Below, piece by piece: positions 11,100 to 22,600 of a DNA stretch of 64,000 nucleotides. Location of the stretch: contig CM064653.1 of the NCBI GenBank assembly GCA_032717465.1, positions 34,550,659-34,614,658 of the forward strand, read 5' to 3'. Within the stretch, counting starts at the first letter, position 1. Every line of letters begins with the position of its first letter. Under the pieces are notes generated by a model, which was not told where the DNA came from, did not search any database, and saw nothing but the letters and a program-made list of their open reading frames with translations. The DNA is from Coenobita brevimanus (Eukaryota; Arthropoda; Malacostraca; Decapoda; Coenobitidae). The position numbers were made by a program, and so were the translations under genes.

Positions 11100-11130
<31 letters not shown>

Positions 11131-11183
11131 TTTAATGCAAGGAAGAAGGAACCAAAGACCAGGAGCCCGCAAACTGTTCCTTC

Positions 11184-11254
<71 letters not shown>
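11096..11254. repeat. Microsatellites: (AT)n, poly-A and (AG)n
   Basis: An AT dinucleotide run lies at about 11096-11121 followed by poly-T, then a poly-A tract at about 11187-11220 that passes into an AG run (11221-11253). The A/AG run abuts the end of a reverse-oriented LINE fragment and may derive from its tail. Confidence 0.85.
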
Positions 11255-11255
<1 letters not shown>

Positions 11256-11765
11256 AAATTCAAGATCCGTTCATTTCACGATGCCTGGACACACTGCGTT
11301 TAAAAGACTAGAGAACATAGGAAGTAGGAAGTACAGACAGAGGGAGACAGTTCCAGAGTTGACCAGTTGCATAAATGTAAGAGTGGGAGTAATGGTTAAC
11401 TCTTGCATTAGAGAGTTGGACAGAAAAGGGATGAGAGTTTGTTGCTAGACGGGTGCCACACGCCTGTTGTAGAGGTAGAGGGATGCAAGCAGACAGGTCA
11501 GAGGAGCAGTGACCATTGAAGGAGGGATAGAAAAGAGATAAAGATGCAACAGTGCAGCAAAGAGACAGAGGATGAAGGAAGCCAGTAAGAGAAGTAGAGA
11601 CAAAAAGCCTTTGACTTCACCCTATTGAGAAGAGCTTTATGTGGGGAGCCTCCCCACACATGAGAGTTGTACTCTACACGGGTGAATAAAACCCGTGTAT
11701 AAAGTCAGCATCTGTGCAGGGGTAAAGAAGGTTTAGAGTCGGCTTAGCATACCCAATCTCTTGGA
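11255..11765 (-). mobile_element. Jockey/I-like LINE 3' fragment (family of 25255-28321)
   Basis: Read on the minus strand, this matches the last 500 bases of the LINE coding region at 27690-28213: it starts at the point equivalent to SASKRLGMLS and ends just past the stop. It encodes remnants of the conserved C-terminal segment (YRGFIRPCVEY, LSNARVNRYSQSF in the parent). Numerous indels break the frame. At the site where the 25 kb copy has a TGA stop, this copy reads AGA for Arg. Confidence 0.75.
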
Positions 11766-11935
11766 AGTATAAACACCAGCAAAGATGATGGTATACCATT
11801 TAAACCAGGATAACCCATTTCTGTTGACATATTTGGCTGTGGATTTTTTTTTTTTTTTTTCCTTGGAGCAGCAGTCATTCATGTCCCAGAAAGATAACTA
11901 TTTTTCCAACCGTCTTCAGGTTTTTTGTGGATTTT

Positions 11936-12030
11936 TGTTGCATATGCATTGTTTTCTTGGTGCTTAGCATTAATTTGGATATTCCTTTTTGTGTTTTGAT
12001 GTCTCAGTATGGCAGGATGACCGGAAAATC
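11936..12030. repeat. Dispersed 110-bp repeat, unit 1
   Basis: The text gcattgttttcttggtgctt, then a gcattaatttggatattcc segment, then gtgttttgatgtc and atgaccggaaaa recurs at 13217-13320 and 13377-13490. Units 1 and 2 are separated by the LINE fragment and composite foldback unit at 12036-13214, which suggests that block was inserted into an existing tandem array. Confidence 0.6.
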
Positions 12031-12035
12031 TGCCT

Positions 12036-12171
12036 GTCTATCTGTCTATCAATAGCCAGATGCCATAATCCTGTAAGGGGTGGCCGTTTGTCTTTGAGTT
12101 AGTTGTTTTACGGTGAGGGACACTAACCCTCCACCAAGCCACTTGTTGACACGTAGGGAACACGTATGGGT
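12036..12171 (-). mobile_element. Internally deleted RTE-like LINE (3' end joined to 5' leader)
   Basis: On the minus strand the family's 5' leader (about 12171-12090, with the motif resembling the actaacccaccacca block of the 52.2 kb leader) is followed at once by the family's 3' end (about 12085-12036, resembling ccctttgcgggattagggc and the GATAGATAG tail). The entire coding region is missing. It may be a short non-autonomous derivative or simply a deletion product. Confidence 0.5.
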
Positions 12172-12980
12172 TGGTTATATGGTTACCACCCAGTGTTGTA
12201 GATGATTTCCTGACTTACAGGAAATCATTAGGTTTGTCACTCAATGTAAAGCCACCTGAAAAGGGAAGAAGAGTAATAAAAATTGACAGGAAAGATGGGA
12301 GAAATAGGAAGAGACGAGGCAGACAGAAAAAGATTGATAAAGGTGAAGGAAGAAGTAGGCAGCACTACATCAAGTGAGTGGATGATGGTGAGAAATAGGA
12401 AGAGAAGAGGACAGACACAGAAAAAGAATGATAAAAATGAAGGAAGAAGTAGGCAGCACTACATCATGTGAGTGGATGATGGTGAGAAATAGGAAAAGAG
12501 AAGGGCAGACACAGAAAAAGAATGATAAAGGTGAAGGAAGAAGTAGGCAGCACTACATCAAGTGAGTGGATGATGGTCGCCACCACCTACCACCAGAAAA
12601 CTGTCAGAAATTGGAAGGGCACGCACATATAGGTAGGCTTTTTTATTTTATTTATTTATTTATTTATTTATTTTTTAAGTATGTTTGCATGGTTTGTGGT
12701 AGGTGGGGCACTCACCATCCACTCACTCAATGTAGTGCTGCTCTTGGGTGTCTGCCCTTTCCTCTCCTCCATCCTTCTTTCCATCCATCCTCTTCTATCT
12801 TTCTTTCCTTTATTCTTTCCTCATCCTTCTGCTTACGGGTGACTTTACACCCCCTCTTCTGTCTTTCTTTCCTTCATTCTTTCCTCCTCCTGCCTGTGGG
12901 CGACTCTACACTGACTGACTAGCCAAGTTATTTTCTGTACACCAGGAAACCATTTACTATGCTGGGTGGTAACCATGTAG
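12172..12980. repeat. Foldback element, copy 3, with tandem expansion
   Basis: The left arm (12172-12250) and right arm (about 12908-12980) are inverted copies. Between them a purine-rich block containing ggaagaagtaggcagcacta is present three times (about 12285-12575, period about 95 bases). This block is itself the inverted counterpart of the pyrimidine-rich segment at 12709-12900, so the element would fold over several hundred bases. A TTTA run lies at 12640-12670. Confidence 0.7.
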
Positions 12981-13214
12981 CCAAATTTTGGTGCCTGGTG
13001 GTTTAGTGAGTAATTACGGTGCTCCAGTTGGATTGAGCCGGTGAAGGTTTATATCCAAGCGGTGGTTGGGGTTTATTGCTCATGTAATGCCACTCAGGGA
13101 TGAGTGAGGCTGGTCACTCTCATCTTAAATGTCAGGACCAACTTGCCTAGCCTTGGGCTGCTAAGGTCCTCATGGGGCAGTGTAGGGTTGGATGATGATG
13201 ATGATAATGAATGA
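12981..13214 (+). repeat. tRNA-derived SINE-like segment, copy 3
   Basis: A box tggtggtttagtg near 12997, B box ggtttatatcc near 13046, and a GATGATGATGAT tail at about 13190-13210. It follows foldback copy 3 without a gap, as in the other copies. Confidence 0.6.
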
Positions 13215-13216
13215 AT

Positions 13217-13333
13217 AGTTGCATTTTTTTCTTGGTGATTAACATTACATTGGATATGCCTGTGTGTGTTTTGATGTCAAAATATGCCTGAATGACCAGA
13301 AAACACTGCCAAAGTTAGGAGGGGTACTGTGCA

Positions 13334-13364
<31 letters not shown>

Positions 13365-13490
13365 TAAATCTTTTTTTTGCATGGTTTTCTTATTGTTTTG
13401 CATTAATTTGCATATTCCTAAGTGTGTTTTGATGTCTGTGTATGCCAGAATGACCAGAGAACACTACCAAAATAAGCAGAGGTACTGTAC
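13217..13490. repeat. Dispersed 110-bp repeat, units 2 and 3
   Basis: Two more units of the repeat seen at 11936, at about 13217-13320 and 13377-13490, separated by an AT microsatellite (about 13332-13356) and poly-T. Shared phrases are gtgttttgatgtc and atgaccagaraacac. Confidence 0.65.
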
Positions 13491-13550
13491 AAGTAGGTTA
13501 GGTACAGGTAGGTGGTTTGGTATAGGTAGGGTATGGCTATAGTGGGGGGA

Positions 13551-13635
13551 TATACAGTATTTCATTATCCAGACATCCGCACTACTCGGCCATGCCTTTG
13601 GGTCTATTACATCGGATACTTGAGGGATTTCTGTA
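13551..13635. mobile_element. Minimal Tigger-type MITE, 85 bp
   Basis: It begins tacagtatttcattatcc and ends gagggatttctgta, an inverted pair related to the ends of the Tigger-like elements at 23305, 39458 and 58336. The interior keeps the family phrase catgcctttgggtctattac. It appears to be two element ends with almost no interior. Confidence 0.55.
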
Positions 13636-14368
13636 ATTATTTTTCTTGATGCGTCAGGCGACTACAGTCCACAACTGAAAAAAAACACTTCGATCCACAC
13701 ATCTGTTGTTTTTGTACAAATATGGCAAATGTTTTTTTCTTTTTTTTGTGACAGCAAACAGTGTTTAAGTGTCTAGTGTAAATATACAAGTGAAAAACCT
13801 TGCCTGAAGTAAATGATCACGTCATCATTGCAAAAGTAGACAATATCAAAGATGTATTATATTTGCATTTTTCTCAGAAAATGACAATTTTCCTGTAGAG
13901 AGGTGCATTTTTTACCATTATTACAGTAAAAAATGGAAATGACAGTCATTTCCTATCAAGAAAGTAGCAACAAAGTTATTATTACCCCTTTCATTTTTAG
14001 GGACTTGGCTGCGTCCAGGGGAATGACCGAGAAATGCTAGGTCGCAGCTAATGGGTTAAGCAGCAGCAATACCGTATCAGTTCACTGCTTGTTCTTAAAG
14101 TTTATTTTCCCTTTCTTTCAGTTTATTACAGTGTTTACAGCATTAAACAGTTGCCACAGTGGTCGTAAACAATGTTTACTATCACCAGTGGTGCCAGCAA
14201 TAGGGACACTATCTTGTGATGTGATGAAGGCATATGTACCCCATCTTAGAGTTATTAATGCCTCAAAATTACCTTTATTAGTGCTGATTTATCCAAACCA
14301 ACCTAAATATTTGTAACAACCCAACATACCATATTTCCCGCTATATAACGCACACTTTTTCCCAAAAT

Positions 14369-14413
<45 letters not shown>

Positions 14414-14417
14414 ATGG
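13636..14417. other. Unassigned sequence
   Basis: AT-rich text with no recognisable gene. An AATGGGTTAAGC at about 14050 resembles the right end of a TTAA-type element without a clear partner. A poly-A tract lies at about 14373-14410. Confidence 0.4.
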
Positions 14418-14674
14418 TTAACCCACGCCGTTCTGGCGACGTGAATTAACGCCCGCACATGATGTGCACCCATGTCCCGGCAACGTGAATTAACGCGGCA
14501 ATGTTGCAAGTTGCATAATTTTCACATTTTTCAAAAATTGCGCCTGATTTTTGTTTCGCCCGCCTATGCAAGCCTCACCTGCTCGCCGCCAGGCGGATAA
14601 TCCCCTAGACCCAGATTAACCCCACCAGACCCTGTGATCCTCCACTTACCTGTCAGCAGTCACCCAGGTCAGAC

Positions 14675-15038
14675 ATGGCGCATCGTGGGCTGTCAGATGA
14701 GGAGATACAAGTCGCCCTGGATACCTTTACAGGGGATAGTGATTCCCCAATGGATGACGACACCCTCGATGTCAATTATGTGCAGCCTGAGAGGTTACCA
14801 GCAGCAGTGATGAGGAGGTCCCTTCCCCAAGGAAAGTCAAATATATTACGTATAGGAGGGCAGGGGACAGCCAGCCTGCACCACGTGCTGCATCTAGGCA
14901 GCAACACCTACCATCAGATGAGGACGAGGACGAGGACGTGGAAGCAGTACATGGTGGTGTATTTTCCTGGCTGGGGAAGGAAAAGATATCGCCACATGGG
15001 ACTGGGACAGACGGCACATCGCTACTGTTCCACAGGTA
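14675..15038 (+). pseudogene. Acidic N-terminal fragment, possible piggyBac transposase
   Basis: The frame starts MAHRGLSDEEIQ and is rich in Asp and Ser (GDSDSPMDDD). After residue 38 a shifted frame continues coherently as SSSDEEVPSPRKVKYITY and later PSDEDEDEDVEAVHGG, and a further shift gives TWDWDRRHIATVPQ before a GT-type donor at 15034. The composition and position relative to the TTAACCC end suit the disordered amino terminus of a piggyBac-type transposase. The catalytic part is absent, so the assignment is tentative. Confidence 0.4.
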
Positions 15039-15204
15039 TGTTCCTTCTATGTGTTCTGTGGCAGGAAATAGTGGTGTGAGGATGGTTAGGGCAGCAGAAA
15101 GTGAAAGTGTTGGGGTGGGAGAGCGCAGACAGATTTGTGAAAGCGAGAGTGGTGTGGGGGAGGCAACACGTCCTCGTGGTGTTCGTGTTAGGCGTGGTGT
15201 GAGT

Positions 15205-15737
15205 TAGCAGAAGGTGAAAGCACTTGTCTGACATGTAAAGGGGTAATATGTTATATTCGAAGTATTATAAAAGGTGAATAATTAGATTTTGAGTTGAAAA
15301 AATAATGACGGTGCCTGAAGTCACATGGTAGCGCTATTGCTATGCTCATTCTTTTCGTAAAGCATGTACATCTATAAAAGCAATTGTATAACATGTAAAG
15401 GGGTAATATGTTATACTGAAAGTATTATAAAAGGTGAATAATTAGATTTCGAGTGACCTGAACTCACGTGGTTACGCTGTTGCTATGCTCATTCTTTTCG
15501 TAAAGCATGTACGTCTATAAAAGCAATTGTATAGTTACTGTAAAGTTAGTATGTAAGTTGAAAAATAGTCTTGAAAAATAGTCTAAGTTGAAAGTCACGC
15601 AATATACATTCAGTAGGTAAATAAGCGCTAAGAAGAATTCTGTTCACGGTGTAAGATGAGTGGAAAATTCCCCAGTGGCTCCTAATTTAGCCACCAATTA
15701 TGGGATAAGCTGTCTCCCAGTGGACCACCATCCCACC

Positions 15738-15807
<70 letters not shown>

Positions 15808-16450
15808 GATAAGGCTTACTGTAAATCATGTACTACTGTGAAAGCAAATGTCTGACATGGAAAAGGCCAGAATGTAATGTGAGAAGTACTATAAAGGGGG
15901 AGAAAATAAATTCAGAGGTGAAAAAATAATGACATGACATGATTTACCTAAGTAATTTAGCGCTACTTCTATGCTAATTCTTTTCATAAAGCAAGTACAG
16001 TACTTCTGTAAAAGCAATTGTCTAACATGTAAATGGGTAATATGTTATGTTATAAGTAATCAAAAAGGTGAAAAAATAGAATCTGAGTTGAAAAAAGCAT
16101 GAAAGACCAAGTTGTCACTTGGTAAATAAGCGCTATTCTTATGCTAATTCTTTTTGTACAGCAAGTACATCTATAAAACTAATTGTATAACATGTAAGTG
16201 GGTTATATATTATAAGTAATCTGAAAGGTGAAAAAATAGAATCTGAGTTGAAAAAAGCATGAAATAAAATGATCTCACTTGGTAAATAAGCACTACTTTT
16301 ATGCTAATTCTTGTCATAATGCCTCAAAATATGTACAAACAATTATGTAAAGTTGAAAATGGTATGATGTTATTGTGGAAGTAATATGGAACATGAAAAA
16401 ATACAATAGCTGATGAAATAACGATGTTTGCTACCATCGGTGACATAATC
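15205..16450. repeat. Degenerate satellite-like tandem array, unit about 150-180 bp
   Basis: About six units share the phrases aacatgtaaaggggtaatatg, aaaaggtgaataattaga / aaaaggtgaaaaaataga, gcgctattgctatgctcatt and gcaagtacatctataaa. Unit boundaries fall near 15210, 15390, 15840, 16020, 16185 and 16340. A CT/AT microsatellite (15738-15804) splits the array between the second and third units. Confidence 0.75.
15738..15804. repeat. Compound (CT)n(AT)n microsatellite
   Basis: A CT run of about 30 bases passes directly into an AT run of about 35 bases. It lies inside the tandem array of candidate piggyBac-like element 1. Confidence 0.9.
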
Positions 16451-16910
16451 AATGATTTCGCTAGGGTCGCACAATGGTACATACCTTATTTCTCAGTTTT
16501 TTCTGTATAAAACCCAATATACTTATGGTATACATATTTCCAACATATGAATACATGATAAGAAACGTATACTGCATCAGTTCAGAGTACCTGTGCCACC
16601 ATAGAAAACGTACGGCGAAAAGACTACTCATAGAGCATGGCAGTACCTGTCAAACTTACGTGCTCCAGGTAAGCCATTTCTGGACCCAAGGGACACCTTT
16701 CTTTGTGATTTTCCTTAGTTTCTGTAGTTTCTGACCAAAAGTGAATGTTTGAGCCAAAAAAAAAAAATGGTCCAAAAAAGCCGGGACTGGGGCGGACCAA
16801 AGCTCAGAAAATGTCGGGATTGGGCGGGTTAAGGAGAAGTTTACAGATTGAGGTGACTGATAGGAAGGCCACTAACAGTCAGAAGCAAATCACTCAGTGG
16901 CCTTGCTAAT

Positions 16911-17393
16911 AACAGTAATATCACAATTATCTGGACGGCCAATACCTGGACAATCCATCGCCTGGGTGTCATGACCTGGCTGTTCAAAACCATTATTCGT
17001 ACAATTTTTCAAAATATCCGGACAAAATGTTTGCATTTGGGTGGAAATTACGGTCGCTTGAACATTTCCACCTAGCCAGATGGGAATAGCCTGGTGGGGT
17101 TGCTGTGTCTGGTTGGGTAGTTTACCCAGTGGTGATTGCTTGTATGTGGTTGATAGGTCTGCTTGACCATGGGAATTGCTTGGCTGTGGTTAATAGGTCT
17201 GCTTGACCAGATAGAGTAGTGTTAAACAATGGGAACAAGTGTTGTACGATGTACCGTAGTGGCCTTTTACACCGGCTTTTAAAGTTAGAATATGTACGAA
17301 GGGGGGCCAGAGAAGAAGTCCATTTTCCAGACGTAACCTTTACCCGGACATGCCTTTAGCTCTGTTACATTGGATAATCGAGGAATTACTGTA
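16911..17393. mobile_element. Tigger-type MITE, 0.48 kb
   Basis: The left end aacagtaatatcacaattat and the right end aatcgaggaattactgta are inverted relatives flanked by TA-like dinucleotides. The right side retains the family phrase catgcctttagctctgttac. The interior has a repeated gcttgaccat / gcttgaccag block near 17160-17212. It has no coding capacity. Confidence 0.55.
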
Positions 17394-17494
17394 CTGATGA
17401 AAATTTCAGCACTGTAATACAGACTTAGATGAGTGTGTGTTATCTGATACCACTACATCACTTATGCACCCACTTATCACAAATTTTGCACAAG

Positions 17495-18122
17495 ATGGAG
17501 TTACTGCTTCCAAGAGATTAGGTATGCTAAGTCAGCTTTATGCCTTCTTTACCCCTGCACAGTTGTTGACTTTATACTGTACACGGGTCTCATTCGTCAA
17601 TGTGTAGAATACAACTCTCATGTATGGGATGGCTCCCCACATAGAGCTCTTCTCAAGAAAGTGGAGGTAAAGGTTTTTTGTCTCATTAACTCTCCTCTTA
17701 CGGACTCCCTTCAACATCCGTCACGTTGCCGTGCTGATGCATCTTTGTCTATTTTCTTATCACTACTTCAGTGGTCACTGCTCCTCTGAACTGTCTGCTT
17801 CCATCCCTCCACTGCTATAGCGGGTGCATAGCATCCGTCTAGCAGCAAACGTTCATCCCTTTCCTGTCCAGCTCTCTGATGCAAGAGTTAACCGTTACTC
17901 CCAGTCCTTCATGTATGCAATAGGTCAGGTGAGGGACTGTCTTCCCCTCTCTGTATTTCCAGTTGCCTGTGACCTCCAGTCTTTTAAACACAGTGTGTTC
18001 AGGCATCTCAAGATGAATGGATCTTAAATTTGGCTGTCTGTTATCTTGTTTTTATTTTTTTCTTGGAGGGAACAATCTTGGATTCTCCTAGTCTTTGGCT
18101 CCTTCATCCTTGAAAAAAAAAA
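17495..18122 (+). mobile_element. Jockey/I-like LINE 3' fragment with poly-A tail
   Basis: This matches the 3' end of the LINE at 25255-28321 from the residue equivalent to Lys before its internal stop to the poly-A. The translated remnant at 17824-18027 keeps IRLAANVHPF, DARVNRYSQSF and DLQSFKHSVFRHLKM. It ends with the same gttttt...cttggaggga leader and an A-run (18109-18126). It is 5'-truncated, a typical result of incomplete reverse transcription. Confidence 0.8.
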
Positions 18123-18292
18123 AAAATAAATAAATAAAACTTCCCACACACTTATGGCAAACTGCACATGGCCACACACTCCCTTTGCTTTGACAGTACC
18201 ACAACCTATCTTGAGATTCAGGGCAAAATCAAAGTCTTAACCCGTGGATTGTGAGTCACAGCTCTGGTTGTGCTGGCCGTGCATCACTGTAA

Positions 18293-18560
18293 ACAACTCT
18301 ACCCCTACACAAACTTACACATGGTGCTACGCAAAGACGGGGAGAGAGAGATTTATTTTCTTTTCACCAGATGATGCCCTGGATGTTTGTCAAGTTTATA
18401 ATAAACAAAAACAAGAAAAAAAAAATTTATTTTCATTTTTCACTACTCCCATATGTAAACTTATGCATGGCCCTGCGCAAAGATGGAGAGAGATTTTTTT
18501 TCTTTCACCAGATGATACCCTGGATGTTTATCTTCAAGTTTATAATAAACAAAAACTATT
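18293..18560. repeat. Two tandem units of about 130 bp
   Basis: Both units contain ccagatgatrccctggatgt, then aagtttataataaacaaaaa and an A-run. They begin at about 18298 and 18447. They differ at about one base in eight. No coding function is apparent. Confidence 0.7.
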
Positions 18561-18647
18561 AAAAAAAAAAAAATTTGTTTCCTTCGTTTTTTGTGCACCG
18601 TGGGGCGGGATGAAAAAAAAGATAATTGTGCAATCCATGGGTTAAAA

Positions 18648-18806
18648 GACTTTTACTGTATAGCCTAAATAGTGCTGCAAGGAAGAATATGGTACTTAAG
18701 GTGGCAAAGCAGATAAGTAGGGAATTTACTGTATACCCTAAATAATTGCTGTAAGGAAGAATATGGTATTTAAGGTGGCAAAGCAGATAATGAGAGAGAA
18801 CATTAA
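18648..18806. repeat. Two tandem units of 87 bp
   Basis: Units starting tttactgtatagcctaaata (18652) and tttactgtataccctaaata (18727) both continue with aaggaagaatatggta and aggtggcaaagcagataa. The similarity is high, so the duplication is fairly recent. Confidence 0.75.
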
Positions 18807-18958
18807 ATAGTGTTCCAAGGACACTTTGCTTGCTGCACTGTCTTGCATCTCCTTGAATTCTTAACCACTCCATGGCCGCTGGCGTCGAATGATGATTAGC
18901 CGATAAATGGCTGCAGGCGTCATTTGAGTGCGGCCTATTAAATACGGCAGAAATTTTT

Positions 18959-19602
18959 GGGAAGTGAACGAACGTTCTGAACATCTTCAGACTGACCTAC
19001 ACTACACTCCAATACATCTCATCAATCAGTTCAGAGCCTGCTGCTGTAATGAGTGGGTTTTCAGTTTTTTCACTCCTGGCCATGCCTAAGCAAGCGCAAC
19101 TACACCCATTATCTCGACCCAGACAGAAAATATCATCTTTTTCCTCTCTTGTAAAACACACACAACCACCTTGTTTACGATTATGAAATAACTCAGGCAC
19201 AAACAAAAAAGACATGATGATAAGAGAAAAATACATTTTTGTCTTGGTATCTTTACCTATTTGCTCAGGTTTGTTGTACTGGTTTGGATCATTCTATGCA
19301 GTGCAACTTGTAGAAAACTGTGAAAACTTTCTGGAAGTGAACAAACATCTGGGACATGAGACTGACCTTCACTTCAGGCTCTCACACCTCATTTGTCAGT
19401 TCACCATATGCTGCCGTGACAAGTGGTTGTACGATTTTTCACACATGGTCATGCCGAAACACACGTACTGTAGTTACACCCATTATCTCGACCCAGACAG
19501 AAAATATCATTCTCTCCCCTTGCCAGACACACACACCTACCCTGTTTACGATTATAAATAAACGCATGAATAAACAAAAAAGACTTGAAAATAAAAGAAA
19601 CT
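18959..19602. repeat. Tandem duplication of about 375 bp, interrupted by LINE C
   Basis: Copy one (about 18959-19334) and copy two (from 19335) share gaagtgaac, the phrase cccattatctcgacccagac, agaaaatatcat and a dense tttacgattat segment. The tail of copy one (about 19249-19300, with tttgctcaggtttgttgtac) has its counterpart at 22803-22850, on the far side of LINE C. LINE C therefore landed in the second copy at about 19602. Confidence 0.7.
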
Positions 19603-22600
19603 GGGTGTGGTTAGTAAGACTCCGGATCCAACCAGGTTTTTAATGTGGTTTCTTTTCCCCCCTGGGGGTAGTGGGGGTTTCAAGAATACTCCCCCAGTAT
19701 CCCTGCTTGTCGTACGAGGCGACTAAAAGGGTTGGTGGTGGATTAGTGCCCCACCCCATAAAAAGAACTAACTAAACAAGCAAATAAAGCGCCTTGGACC
19801 AGGACGGACCATACATTGACGACTAAGGAACGGACAAAGGACATTCTGAGGGTGGGGATGTGGAATGTGAGAGGAGTGAATGATGAAGTGAAAGAGAGAG
19901 AGATTGTTCAGGTGCTTGAGGATGCAAGAATGGATATATGTGGATTGACTGAAACTAAATGGTAAGGTGAAAAGGTGAGAGAGTGGGAATATGGTTTAGG
20001 TATATGTGCGGGAGTTAATGAGAATGAGAGGGCAAGAGAGAGAGTATGTCTGATGATATGCAAGAAGTGGAAGGAGAATATAAGGGAGTATGGAACAGTG
20101 GGTGCAAGGATTGTATGGGTGAGGATAAAAGTAGGTATACAAGCATGGGCGATTGTATGTGCGTATGCGCTGACAGAGGACCGAGTGGTAAGAGTGAAGG
20201 ATGAGTTTTGAGCGAGTGTAGAAGCATGTATGGACAAATTTGAGAGGAGCGAGAGACTACTTTTGATTGGAGACATGAATGGCAAAGTTGGGAATGTATG
20301 AGTGGATGGAGTGGTTGATCAGTGGGGTGTGCCAGCTGAAGTAGATGGGAATGGTAGTGCTTTAGTGGACATCTGTGCTGGTAAGGGGTTGGCAATAGCT
20401 GACACCTACTTTTGGCATAAGATGATCCACAGGTATGTATGGAGAGTCATGAGGAGGATGGATGGTGAACTTGTTGAACGAAAGGCAATGATAGACTATG
20501 TGTGTGTGGATGAGCGTATGAGAAGACAAATGTTGGATGCAAGAGTGTGGAGAGGGTGGGGGAATGGAGTCTCGGACCATCACTTAGCGATGGCCAGGGT
20601 AAAGCTGCAAAGAAAATTGTTGAAGAGACGAAGGGGAAGACAGGAGGAAACAGCTTCTGTGAGAAGAGTGGAGAAGCTGCAAGATAGTGAGAAAATGACA
20701 GAGTATAAGAGCATAGTGGAAGAAAGATTGGGAAGATATGAATTAGAGCAGATGGAAGGGGTGGAAGACATATGTAAGATATTCACGGAAGAGATAGGCG
20801 CAGCGTGTGAGGTGGTTTGTGGAGTGAGGAGGAGATGCAAGGGTGTGCAAGGGACAGCATGGTGGAATGATGAGGTGAAACGAGCTGTGGAACAAAAGAA
20901 GAATGCATATAGTGAATGGCTAGTGAGTAGAGGTAGGGGAGAAGATGAGAGAGAGAAGAGAGAGGTATATGTGAGCAGGAGAAGGGAGATGAAGAGACTG
21001 GTGAGGGAGAGTAAGAAGAAAGTAAATGAATTTGGGAGGAATATGAGTGTGAAATGGAGGGAGAGTAAGAAATTGTTTTGGAAGAGGGTAAAGAAAGAAA
21101 GGCAGTGTGAAAGGGGAAATAGTAGGGGAGTGAAAATAGGAATAATAGATTGTTGGTGGAGAAGTGAGAGAAATTGAGGAGACGGAAGGAGCACTTTGAG
21201 GATTTGTTGAATGTAGAGAGTGAGAGCAGTGCGAGTATAAGTGGTTGGGGAATGGCTGGGAGAAGGAGAGATGAGAGGAGGGAGGTAGAGATCAGTGGGG
21301 TGGAAATAGTGGAAGCAATGAAGAAGATCAAGATGGGAAAGGCTCCAGGAATTGATGGCGTGTGTGGTGAAATGCTGAGGTATGGGGGTGAGATTGTTGT
21401 ATATTGGATATGGAAATTGTGTAGATTGGCTTCGGAAGAGGGAAGTGTTCCAGAGGGCTGGAAATCGGGTATAATTGTTCCTTTATACAAAGGCAAAAGG
21501 GAGAGAGAAGTATGTGGTAACCATAGGGGTATTTGCCTTCTTAGTGTGACCGGAAAAATATATGGTAGAATACTCATTGATAGGGTTAGGCATATGACAG
21601 AGGAGCTAGTTGGAGAAGAACAAGGGGGATTTAGGAAGGGAAGAGGGTGTGTAGATCAGATATTTGTTCTAAGATGTTTAGTGGAGAAGTATCTAGAGAA
21701 GGGAAAGATAGTGTATGCTGCCTTCATGGACTTGGAGAAAGCTTATGACAGAATAGATAGGCAAGGTATGTGGAAGGTATTAAGAATATATGGAGTGGAG
21801 AGGAAATTGTTGAGTGCTGTGAAGAGTATGTATGAAGGAGCTAGGGCTATGGTGCGAGTGGATGGTGAGCTGAGTGAGTTCTTTGATCTCAATGTGGGAC
21901 TGAAACAAGGTTGTGTGATGTCTCCATGGCTGTTTAATACATACATGGATGGGGTTGTAAAGGAGGTGCAAGGTAGGGCAGTGGATGTCGGGGTGGCTCT
22001 AATTAATGAGGGTGAGATTTGGATGATTCTGGTGTTGCTGTTTGCTGATGATACAGTATTGTTGAGTGAAGATGAATGGGAGTTGCATGGTTTGGTGAAT
22101 GAATTTGGGACAGTGTGTAGGAAGAGGAATCTGAAAGTTAATGTAAACAAGAGTAAAGTTATGGTGTTTGAGAGGAATGAAGTCACAGAATGTACAGTGA
22201 GGTTGGATGGTGAGATATGGAGAATGTGAGTGCATCCAAGTACTTGGGTAGTGTGCTGATTAGCAGGGAAGGAAGGTTGTTGGTTCACTGAAAGCAGTGA
22301 TGAGAAATAGGGAGGTGAGTATGGAAGTTAAGAAGTCACTGCATGATAGTATTGTGATCCCTACCCTGACATATGGAAGCTAGGCATGGACCTTGCAAGA
22401 GGGGAACAAGTCAGGAGTGAAACCAGTGGAAATGAGTTACTTGAGAGGAGCATGTGGAGGGACAGGTTGACGAATGAAGAAGTGAAGGAACGTTGTGGGG
22501 TGGATGTGGATGTGGTTGAGAAGATAAAGATAAATACACTGAGGTGGTTTGGATGTGGAGAGAAAGGAGAATGAAAGACTGACAAAGAGAGTGTATGTAC

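Larger units (their letters stand above)
14418..16832 (+). mobile_element. Candidate piggyBac-like element 1, TTAA-ended
   Basis: The left end reads TTAACCCACGCC (from 14418) and the right end, reversed, TTAACCCGCCC (to 16832). TTAA at both boundaries followed by CCC is the piggyBac hallmark. Subterminal repeats are present: a motif like ggcgacgtgaattaacgc twice on the left (14433-14494) and gggactggggcgg / gggattgggcggg on the right (16783-16828). An acidic N-terminal reading frame begins 257 bases in on the plus strand. The interior is otherwise a degenerate satellite. No catalytic domain remains. Confidence 0.5.
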
